The notes under the pieces: generated by a model | The model's input: only the letters and a program-made list of their open reading frames with translations | Database searches by the model: none | Told to the model about the DNA's origin: nothing | Translations under genes and position numbers: made by a program | Source: an uncultured Pirellulaceae bacterium | GTDB lineage: Bacteria > Planctomycetota > Planctomycetia > Pirellulales > Pirellulaceae | Direction: 5' to 3' | DNA length: 11,745 nucleotides | Assembly: GCA_947258905.1 (NCBI GenBank) | Contig: CAMYKF010000542.1 | Coordinates: 1-11,745, forward strand | In this document: one piece after another, positions 5,950 to 11,250 of the stretch | Position numbering within the stretch: position 1 is the stretch's first letter | Layout: the number at the start of each line of letters is the position of its first letter

Positions 5950-6951
5950 TTAGATCTGGTTGGCCGTTTTCATGCGATTGATGTCGGCCATCTGTCCAAT
6001 GACCAGCAGCGTGTCGTCGGCGACAATCGCCCGCTCGGTTGTTGGATTGAACTCAATTTCACCTTCACGGCTCTTGATGCCAATTACCAACAGATTGAAA
6101 TCCTCCTTGATTCCGGAATCGCCCAGCGTATGCCCAACCAGACCGTCACCCTCCCGGACCCGCAATTCATCCAGTTCCATTTCCAGATGCGAGGCTTCGG
6201 CAAACAACTCGAACAAGTCTGCCGTGGACGGTCGCGAGATCATGCGTTCCATTTGCTGGGCACCGACACGATGCGGCATAACGATTTTGTTGGCGCCGGC
6301 CTGACGCAGTTTGCGACAACTGCTTTCCAGTTCCGACTTGGCAATGATCTGGATATCGGGGCGCAGGTTGCGGGCGGTCAGGGTAATAAACACGTTGTGC
6401 GCATCGCTGGGCAAGGCGGTTACCAGCGCCTTGGCCTCGGCCAGTTTGGCTTCCTGCAACACCCGTTCGGTCGTGGCATCGCCCACGATCAGCGGCGCGT
6501 TGAATTTACCGATGACCTGGTGTTTTCCGGGATCGGTGTCCACCACCACAAAATCCAGTCCGCGATGTTGCAGCTGGGTGGCAAGATCCTGTCCGAGGCG
6601 GCCAAATCCGCAAATGATTACATGGTCTTTCATGCGAGCCAGTTCCCTGGTCATTCTTCGTCTTCCCAATACACGGTCTACTTCCCCTTGCAGTAACAAC
6701 TGAATGAACCCGCCGCAAGTGTACACGGCAGAAGTCACACCCAGCAAAATCACAAAGATGGTGAATATCTGCATTTCGGCCGGCGACTGGCTGTTTTCCG
6801 AAAATCCAACCGTCGAAATCGTAATCACGACCAGCCAGACTGCCTCCAGCCAGCTGTAATCGCCCAGCAACCGAAATCCCAAGATCGATACCAGAATCAC
6901 CACCACCAGCGACATCGCTCCCGTGCGAATTCGTTGTAGCGGAGTATTCAT
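5950..6951 (-). CDS. RCK-gated K+ channel (MthK-type, TrkA domains)
   Basis: The 333-residue protein has two membrane helices (about 13-30 and 62-88) around a pore loop with filter TVGFSE (47-52). An RCK/TrkA-N domain follows at about 109-230, with the Rossmann motif GFGRLG (115-120) and a nucleotide-binding acidic end VVVDTD (135-140). A TrkA-C domain occupies about 255-325. This is the MthK layout: a tetrameric inner-membrane K+ channel gated by ligands such as Ca2+ or nucleotides on an octameric RCK ring. The filter is unusual, as the usual second glycine (GYGD or GFGE) is serine. The ATG at 6951 has no obvious Shine-Dalgarno sequence. It is the first gene of a two-gene unit with the cation ATPase. 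A Ca2+ pump paired with a possibly Ca2+-sensitive K+ channel suggests linked ion homeostasis, which is inference. Confidence 0.9.
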   Translation of the reverse strand: MNTPLQRIRTGAMSLVVVILVSILGFRLLGDYSWLEAVWLVVITISTVGFSENSQSPAEMQIFTIFVILLGVTSAVYTCGGFIQLLLQGEVDRVLGRRRMTRELARMKDHVIICGFGRLGQDLATQLQHRGLDFVVVDTDPGKHQVIGKFNAPLIVGDATTERVLQEAKLAEAKALVTALPSDAHNVFITLTARNLRPDIQIIAKSELESSCRKLRQAGANKIVMPHRVGAQQMERMISRPSTADLFELFAEASHLEMELDELRVREGDGLVGHTLGDSGIKEDFNLLVIGIKSREGEIEFNPTTERAIVADDTLLVIGQMADINRMKTANQI

Positions 6952-7008
6952 GCGACGGTGGATGGATGACGGATTACAAGCTGACGATCAACCGTATGCC
7001 GAAGCAAA

Positions 7009-7025
7009 CGCAAAAGCCGGACCAA
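7009..7025 (-). promoter_or_regulatory. Candidate sigma-54 promoter of the channel-ATPase unit
   Basis: The reverse strand reads TTGGTCCG-GCTT-TTGC with GG-N10-GC spacing. The -24 box differs from consensus at two central positions (TC for CA); the -12 box is perfect. Transcription would start near 6998, 47 nt before the ATG at 6951. It is weaker than the other elements, but its position is what the gene layout calls for. Confidence 0.5.
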
Positions 7026-7102
7026 TGTGTGTGTGTGCGCCGGGGCAAAGCAACGCGGGGTCTCATTACAAATCCACGCGCGGGCTGCTGTCCCAGGTGT
7101 CA

Positions 7103-7124
7103 CAGGGCGTGCGATTACGCCCTG
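7103..7124. promoter_or_regulatory. Hairpin/palindrome with candidate enhancer motif between divergent promoters
   Basis: CAGGGCGT and ACGCCCTG form perfect 8-bp arms around the six bases GCGATT. No T tract follows on either strand, so it is not a terminator. The inner 16 bp match the site at 3135-3150 at 14 positions. It lies about 116-120 bp upstream of both predicted sigma-54 start points (near 6998 and 7235), ideal for one activator serving both directions. Confidence 0.5.
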
Positions 7125-7207
7125 CGCCATGTGTCGCCGCTTCGACCCCGGGTCGCGGGACCGAATTCCCCCGCCCGTGTGACCGGTGATACGTGGTTTC
7201 CCGGATT

Positions 7208-7224
7208 GTGGCACCGGTTTTGCT
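7208..7224 (+). promoter_or_regulatory. Sigma-54 promoter of the second CBS-pair gene
   Basis: TGGCACC-GGTT-TTGC (7209-7223) matches the RpoN consensus with GG-N10-GC spacing and one mismatch in the -24 box; a T follows the -12 GC as in the consensus. Transcription would start near 7235, about 66 nt before the ATG at 7301. Confidence 0.75.
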
Positions 7225-7300
7225 TCACGGACTGACGCCCATTGTGAACCAGATCCCGCCAATTCCAAATACCTGTCTGTGACGACAGTCGGAGATGAAA

Positions 7301-7783
7301 ATGAAACAACTCGGCGAAATACGCGTTGCAGACTATATGACGGAAAACGTGATCTCCGTTGATGATTCAGCCAAATTGACCTCCGCCATCCGCCGCATGG
7401 ATGATCAGGGGCTGCAGGTCCTGCCTGTGCTCGACGAGCAAGGCAACGTCACCGGAATGCTCTCCACCGCCGATTTGATCCAGATTACCCACGAGATCCA
7501 GTCGGATTTAAGCGCGCTGAGCCATGTAAATGAGACGACCAAACAGTTTTTGATTCAGATGCTGGTCGACGCGGGCGACACAACCTATGTCCGCGACGTG
7601 ATGACTTCTCCCGTAGAAACGATTCGCCCTCACGACAACCTCATAGTGGCCGCGCAAAAACTCAATCGTCGCAAATACCGCCATCTGCCCGTGGTCGATG
7701 ACCAGGGCAAGCCGGTCGGTATTTTGTCGACAAGCGATTTTGTACGCGTGGTGGCCGAACTGGGCGGTTTGATTGCCGGATAG
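7301..7783 (+). CDS. CBS-pair protein with extended linker (160 aa)
   Basis: This is a two-CBS-domain regulator. The first domain covers about 9-62 (VADYMTENVISVDD to GMLSTADLI), and the second about 97-153 (VRDVMTSPVETIRP to GILSTSDFVRV). Between them lies a 35-residue mostly helical linker (63-97) that is longer than in the other CBS gene here. Both domains keep the Ser-Thr-x-Asp turn that contacts nucleotide ribose in this family. Ligand and partner are unknown. The start at 7301 is preferred because a GGAG (7291-7294) lies 6 nt before it; the ATG at 7295 directly abuts that GGAG and would add only two residues. The gene is transcribed away from the channel-ATPase unit and ends 31 bp before the convergent Usp gene. 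It resembles the CBS gene at 2570-2998 in fold but is clearly a distinct paralogue. Confidence 0.87.
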   Translation: MKQLGEIRVADYMTENVISVDDSAKLTSAIRRMDDQGLQVLPVLDEQGNVTGMLSTADLIQITHEIQSDLSALSHVNETTKQFLIQMLVDAGDTTYVRDVMTSPVETIRPHDNLIVAAQKLNRRKYRHLPVVDDQGKPVGILSTSDFVRVVAELGGLIAG

Positions 7784-7814
7784 TCACTCACAGCGGGGAC
7801 TCGCGTGAGGCTGA

Positions 7815-8249
7815 TCAGTCGGCGTCTTCCAGCATGTGCACATCCTTCACCACTACCACCGGGCAGGCGGCGCCCCGCAGCACATTTTCGGCCACACTGC
7901 CCAGCAATAACCGGCCCAGGCCTGTGCGTCCATGCGAACCGATCACAATCTGGTCCGCGTGTTCCTTGGCCGCTTCGCCAAGAATCAAACCGGCCGGCGA
8001 TTTGCCAACGACGACGCGGTATTCGGCTTCCACCTGATCGGGGATATCCAGGGCACGTAGCTTCTCCTCGCATTCTTCAAGAAACATCTTGTAGGTCAGG
8101 TTTAATTCCGACTCGCCGATTTGTTCCGCAAAGGGTGCCACGTGCAAGATCAAAAGACGTGTCTTAAGCGCTGCGGCCAGCTGAACAGCCACGTTCAGTG
8201 CCAAGTCGCTGAGGTTGGAAAAATCGACAGCACAGATAGTGGTTTTCAT
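7815..8249 (-). CDS. Universal stress protein, single UspA domain
   Basis: The 144-residue protein is a typical UspA domain. Its beta-1 start is MKTTICAVDFSNLSD, and the ATP-binding loop is GSHGRTGLGRLLLGS (104-118), which fits the G-2x-G-9x-G-S/T consensus exactly. It is therefore expected to bind ATP, like MJ0577 and mycobacterial Rv2623. Such cytoplasmic dimers are induced in starvation, hypoxia or energy stress, and their precise job is usually unknown. The start at 8249 is set by the family; the Shine-Dalgarno sequence is poor, and upstream in-frame starts at 8369 and 8297 would add residues not typical of Usp proteins. A sigma-54-type element lies 26 nt plus 12 bp upstream. The gene runs convergent to the second CBS gene and divergent from the DUF4404-like gene. 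Confidence 0.9.
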   Translation of the reverse strand: MKTTICAVDFSNLSDLALNVAVQLAAALKTRLLILHVAPFAEQIGESELNLTYKMFLEECEEKLRALDIPDQVEAEYRVVVGKSPAGLILGEAAKEHADQIVIGSHGRTGLGRLLLGSVAENVLRGAACPVVVVKDVHMLEDAD

Positions 8250-8285
8250 TCTGAGTACCCGGTTGGTCAAACGCGGCGTCCAGAA

Positions 8286-8302
8286 TGCAATCGGCATGCC
8301 AT
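8286..8302 (-). promoter_or_regulatory. Sigma-54 promoter of the single-domain Usp gene
   Basis: The reverse strand reads TGGCATG-CCGA-TTGC followed by A, with GG-N10-GC spacing and a single mismatch (T for C) in the -24 box. Transcription would start near 8275, 26 nt before the ATG at 8249. Confidence 0.68.
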
Positions 8303-8512
8303 TTGTGCCGAATGATCGGACATCTTGCCGGCCATGTCGGAATCGCCGATTTGCAGCGCGACGGTTCATAAACCATTACGGTCAGTCGATGCCACATATT
8401 CGAAAACCCCGCGTTTCGCTGGCCGAACAGCAGCCAAACGACTGCCCGGTGTGCGGACCCGCACGAACTGCGGCAGATTTCGCGCTCTACGAAAATTGTG
8501 GCAGTCGGAATT

Positions 8513-8529
8513 CTGGCACGCTACCTGCT
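8513..8529 (+). promoter_or_regulatory. Sigma-54 promoter of the DUF4404-like gene
   Basis: CTGGCACG-CTAC-CTGCT has a perfect -24 box and a -12 box with one mismatch (CTGC for TTGC), with GG-N10-GC spacing. Transcription would start near 8540. A GGAG at 8554-8557 and the ATG at 8567 follow in good order, giving a compact 27-nt leader. Confidence 0.68.
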
Positions 8530-8566
8530 ACTAAATACAGCAACGCAGGAACTGGAGACTTTTGCC

Positions 8567-8866
8567 ATGACGAATGCCGAACTATTGATGAAACTTCGAG
8601 AACTTCACGAAGAGCTTGCCATCATGGAAGGCGAATTGAGCCGGCTGGATGGTGTGGACGAGTCAACGATCGACGCACTTGGGCAGCTGACCACGGATGT
8701 CTCGGCTCTGGTCGACCGGGCCAATCAAATCAGTGGATCCGAACAATCGGAACCGGCTCATGAAGCGGATGTCGTTGACCGTATCCGCAAGTTTGAATCG
8801 GAACACCCGCAAGTCACGAGTTTCCTTTCCCAGCTGACCGACGTGCTGGGCAATATTGGTATCTAG
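8567..8866 (+). CDS. Small DUF4404-like protein (99 aa)
   Basis: The protein is short, acidic and mostly helical. An N-terminal heptad-rich stretch (about 2-55, MTNAELLMKLRELHEELAIM onward) can form a coiled coil. A charged linker follows (56-67), then a C-terminal motif FESEHPQVTSFLSQLTDVLGNIGI (about 76-99, split here as FESEHPQV and LGNIGI). That ending, in which FE-x-x-HP is followed by a helix closing in NIGI or NMGI, is what I associate with Pfam DUF4404. No function is known for that family. The start at 8567 is supported by GGAG 9 nt upstream and by its fit to the predicted sigma-54 promoter. It has no membrane segment, no signal peptide and no cysteine. Its place between two Usp genes and under the same type of promoter suggests a stress-related cytoplasmic role. 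Confidence 0.8.
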   Translation: MTNAELLMKLRELHEELAIMEGELSRLDGVDESTIDALGQLTTDVSALVDRANQISGSEQSEPAHEADVVDRIRKFESEHPQVTSFLSQLTDVLGNIGI

Positions 8867-8897
8867 CGGGCGCGCGGTGGCACGGGCGCTGTGCGAA

Positions 8898-9857
8898 TCA
8901 CGTAATCATCGTGAACGAACCCGATCCCGAGTCCGATTCCAGATGGATCGGTGATACGAACCCCTGCGGTTTAACGGCCAGCAACCCGCCAGCGATTTCC
9001 GGCATCACACTTTCAATGGTCGTGCCCAGGAAACGACTGCCCAGACTGCCCGGTGCCACGGTCGACATGACCGTCAAGCCAATCGAATGGTCGCTCACGA
9101 ACGCCGGTATCAAGTCCCGGGGCAGGCCCCGTTGCATGGCGACGTTTGGATTGCCGGCATCCAGGTCGTAACGCGCCAACAACTCGTCAAACGATTTGCA
9201 ATGGTTTTCCTCGACATGGGCCAGCAACTGCTCGTATGCTTCCGGCTCCATATAGCCGTACAGTGCGGCCCGGTTGAGCATTTCCCAGCAAGACAGCACG
9301 TACACACCCGCCTCGGCCGCGATTCTGATGGCATGCCGCATAATTTCGTCATTTACCTCATTGGCATCGGCGACATCCACACAGGCCAGCACGCGGGACG
9401 CATCAACGCTGTGATGCTCGTCGACCAGTAAAACGGGGCAGGGACAAAACCGCAACAGATTCATCGCCGTGGTGCCAAACAGTCCGCGACGCCGGCTGTC
9501 GACGCCCTTGCGATAACGGATCAGCAGATCGCACTTCTTTGCAATAACTTCACCCGTCAGTTGCTCGGACGAGCGGCCCCGCAGCAAGCTGGTCGAGATC
9601 GCTGCGACGCCCTGCTCTTTCAGCTGCGCAGCCACCGAATTGAGATGTTCCGTCTTGTCCTTGATCAGCAACTGGACGGTTGGTGTGGAGGTTCGGTCCA
9701 GCCACGACTCCACCAGACCGGGTACACGCATCGTGTCGGCCACGATGACCTCGGCATCAAACTGCCTGGCAAAGTCGGCCGCCGTTTGCTCGGCGACCCG
9801 GGCAGCTGGCGAGCCGTCGGTCACCAGCAGAATCCGTTGGTAAGCATCACTCATCAT
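8898..9857 (-). CDS. Tandem universal stress protein (UspE-like, two Usp domains)
   Basis: The 319-residue protein has two Usp folds: residues about 5-147 (YQRILLVTDGSPAAR to CPCPVLLVDEHHS) and about 153-298 (ASRVLACVDVADANE to GGLLAVKP). In E. coli UspE the same tandem layout is used. Neither domain keeps the full ATP loop: the first has YRKG then nine residues then GTT (115-130), and the second has STVA then nine residues then GTT (265-280). Nucleotide binding may be weak or lost, unlike in the single-domain neighbour. Two ATGs (9857 and 9854) are possible; GGAG lies 3 nt before the first and 6 nt before the second, so 9854 is slightly favoured. The C-terminal tail (299-319) is Ser/Gly-rich and atypical. 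It runs convergent to the DUF4404-like gene, with 31 bp between. Confidence 0.88.
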   Translation of the reverse strand: MMSDAYQRILLVTDGSPAARVAEQTAADFARQFDAEVIVADTMRVPGLVESWLDRTSTPTVQLLIKDKTEHLNSVAAQLKEQGVAAISTSLLRGRSSEQLTGEVIAKKCDLLIRYRKGVDSRRRGLFGTTAMNLLRFCPCPVLLVDEHHSVDASRVLACVDVADANEVNDEIMRHAIRIAAEAGVYVLSCWEMLNRAALYGYMEPEAYEQLLAHVEENHCKSFDELLARYDLDAGNPNVAMQRGLPRDLIPAFVSDHSIGLTVMSTVAPGSLGSRFLGTTIESVMPEIAGGLLAVKPQGFVSPIHLESDSGSGSFTMIT

Positions 9858-9953
9858 TGTCTCCGCCTGAAATGCCGGTTATTCAACGAACAGGCAGGGC
9901 GAATCGGGCCAGCGGAAGTTGTCGGTCCATGCGCCCCGCCAAGTTGTACGGGA

Positions 9954-9970
9954 TGCAAACGCCACGCCAA
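9954..9970 (-). promoter_or_regulatory. Candidate sigma-54 promoter of the tandem Usp gene
   Basis: The reverse strand reads TTGGCGTG-GCGT-TTGC followed by A, with GG-N10-GC spacing. The -24 box has two mismatches (GT for AC); the -12 box is perfect. Transcription would start near 9943, about 86-89 nt before the start codon. Two 21-bp repeats lie about 45-90 bp upstream. Confidence 0.55.
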
Positions 9971-9993
9971 AACTGATCGTTTCCCCGCTCCCG

Positions 9994-10011
9994 AAAAAAG
10001 GCCGTGCCGGC
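9994..10011 (-). terminator. Candidate intrinsic terminator after the HlyD gene
   Basis: On the reverse strand GCCG-GCA-CGGC (10011-10001) forms a short all-GC hairpin, followed after one base by six T residues (9999-9994). The stem has only four pairs, so strength is uncertain. It lies 28 bp past the HlyD stop and just before the tandem Usp promoter, where an operon end is expected. Confidence 0.4.
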
Positions 10012-10012
10012 A

Positions 10013-10060
10013 ATCGGCTACTCGCGTTCCACGATCGGCTACTCGCGTTCCACGATCGGC
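10013..10060. repeat. 21-bp tandem duplication spanning the HlyD stop codon
   Basis: Two perfect copies of a 21-bp unit (10013-10033 and 10034-10054) and six bases of a third (10055-10060) lie head to tail. On the reverse strand each unit encodes PIVERE plus a TAG stop, so the gene end is duplicated in frame, and a second TAG sits at 10020-10018 behind the real one at 10041-10039. Slippage or recombination at the gene end is the simplest origin. Confidence 0.9.
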
Positions 10061-11244
10061 GAACCGTCCTCGATCTGGTCACCCGGGTGCAGGATAACTT
10101 TGTCTCCGGCCTGCAAGCCGTCCAGCACCTGAGCTGCCAGGTCGTTTTGCTGGCCAAGCTGCACATGACGCAGTCGGGCGGTTTCACCATTGGCCACAAA
10201 ACAGGCCCACTGGCCGCCTTCGCGAAACAGGGCGCCGCTGGGAATCTTCAGCACATCATCATGTTGCCAGATCACAATCCGCGCCTCGACGCGAAATCCA
10301 TGGCCCAGTGATTTGCGTTCTTCCACCGGATCATCCAGATCGATGATGACATTGACACGCTGTTCTTCCACGCCCAGAGACGAGATCTTGGTAAACGCTG
10401 ACGGTTCGACGAGGCTGACATTGCCATGCAGCGGTTTGTCGCCGCCCCAGCGTTCCAGAAAAACCATGGCACCTTCGCGAATCCGGATCGCATCGCTGGA
10501 CAATACATCGACGACCACCTCCAAATCGTGCGGATCGCCGACTTCGATCAGTGGCGTGCCGGGAACGACGACCGTGGCGCTTTCCTGAAACACACGCAGC
10601 ACACGGCCGTAAATCGGCGAACGTAATTCGAAATCGGACATATCGCCATCGCCATCCCGAGTACGTATCAGTGCAGCTCGCGCCACTTCCAGTTCATATT
10701 TGGCGATCTGCTGTGCGTACTCGGCGGCCTTCAATTGCTCTTCGCGCATGCGAAACAACATCTGGGCCTGGTCCAGTTCATCCAGCGAACCGGCGTTGTC
10801 ATCGATTAGCGACTGCACGCGACCCAGATCCTTCTTCGCGTATTCCAGAGCGGCGCGGGCGGTTTCGAGAGCGGGCGTGGCCTGTTCCAGCACCGCTTCC
10901 TGGGCACGCACACGCATTTCCGCTTCCTGCAACTCGCGGGCGTTCAGCAATTCCGGGTTGCGGGGCTTGATGACCGCCAGCGGATCCCCGCCCGGCAATG
11001 CCGGATCGCCCGGCTCCATTTCCACTCGCACCAGTTCGCCAGACAGCGGCGCGGAAACGATGTAGCGTTCGCGAATACGTGTCACGCCATCCTCGTCGAC
11101 GGTGACGACCAGTTCGCCACGGTTAATCGTGGCCAGATCCACACCGACCGGCTTGGGCTGCATGGCGTACCAGATGGCACCGCCAACAGCGGCCACTACC
11201 GCCAGATAGAAGACCCACCGCAGTATCACTCTCCACGAATTCAT
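10039..11244 (-). CDS. HlyD/RND-type membrane-fusion (periplasmic adaptor) protein
   Basis: The 401-residue protein has one N-terminal membrane anchor (about 9-28) and a large periplasmic part. Two lipoyl half-motifs lie at about 62-93 (YIVSAPLSGELVRV) and 206-235 (FELRSPIYGRVLRVF), separated by a long alpha-helical hairpin (about 100-195) rich in Ala, Glu and Gln. A beta-barrel follows (about 240-325), then a membrane-proximal domain (about 330-398) with KIPSGALF. Such adaptors link an inner-membrane transporter to the outer membrane. The FtsX-type permease gene ends 6 bp upstream, so this is the adaptor of a MacB/DevC-like ABC exporter, not an RND pump. The ATG at 11244 follows AAGGA located inside the preceding gene's last codons. 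The substrate cannot be read from the sequence. The final seven codons are duplicated downstream. Confidence 0.9.
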   Translation of the reverse strand: MNSWRVILRWVFYLAVVAAVGGAIWYAMQPKPVGVDLATINRGELVVTVDEDGVTRIRERYIVSAPLSGELVRVEMEPGDPALPGGDPLAVIKPRNPELLNARELQEAEMRVRAQEAVLEQATPALETARAALEYAKKDLGRVQSLIDDNAGSLDELDQAQMLFRMREEQLKAAEYAQQIAKYELEVARAALIRTRDGDGDMSDFELRSPIYGRVLRVFQESATVVVPGTPLIEVGDPHDLEVVVDVLSSDAIRIREGAMVFLERWGGDKPLHGNVSLVEPSAFTKISSLGVEEQRVNVIIDLDDPVEERKSLGHGFRVEARIVIWQHDDVLKIPSGALFREGGQWACFVANGETARLRHVQLGQQNDLAAQVLDGLQAGDKVILHPGDQIEDGSPIVERE

Positions 11245-11250
11245 CCGTCT

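Larger units (their letters stand above)
6952..7294. other. 343-bp divergent regulatory region between the channel and CBS genes
   Basis: No gene is seen here. The region holds back-to-back sigma-54-type promoters (7009-7025 leftward, 7208-7224 rightward) and, midway, a 22-bp perfect hairpin (7103-7124) that contains the candidate enhancer motif. Further structure includes a palindrome CGACCC-c-GGGTCG at 7143-7155, a short (TG)5 run at 7026-7035, and a small hairpin CTGTC/GACAG (7273-7277, 7284-7288) in the leader of the rightward gene. Confidence 0.7.
8250..8566. other. 317-bp divergent regulatory region between Usp and DUF4404-like genes
   Basis: I see no gene here. The region contains opposed sigma-54-type promoters at 8286-8302 (leftward) and 8513-8529 (rightward). 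Between them lie a 14-bp perfect palindrome GTGCGG-AC-CCGCAC (8451-8464), an imperfect inverted repeat TCGGACAT/ATGTCGGA (8316-8323, 8334-8341), and a reverse-strand GCGATTCCG (8346-8338) that shares the core of the candidate enhancer motif at 3135-3150 and 7107-7122. Confidence 0.6.

Noticed and set aside
4208..5953. Long open frame (581 codons) on the plus strand opposite the cation ATPase gene, and similar frames at 598-1380 and 3371-4204
   Set aside because: They lie opposite genes with full motif support, have biased His/Gln/Arg-rich composition with no recognisable domain, and reflect codon bias of the true genes in a GC-rich genome.
7004..7018. Alternative sigma-54-like match (GG and GC 11 bases apart) before the channel gene
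   Set aside because: The spacing is one base too long; the overlapping element at 7009-7025 has the correct 10-base spacing and was kept instead.
7026..7035. Short (TG)5 run as a phase-variation repeat
   Set aside because: Five units are few for slippage, and the run lies upstream of the -24 box, outside promoter spacing and coding sequence.
6952..7294. Possible riboswitch or small RNA in the structured 343-bp region
   Set aside because: The strong hairpin at 7103-7124 lies upstream of both predicted start points, so it would not be in either leader. No known riboswitch core was recognised.
7784..7814. Bidirectional terminator in the 31-bp gap between the convergent CBS and Usp genes (and likewise 8867-8897)
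   Set aside because: I found no stem of useful length followed by a T tract in either gap.
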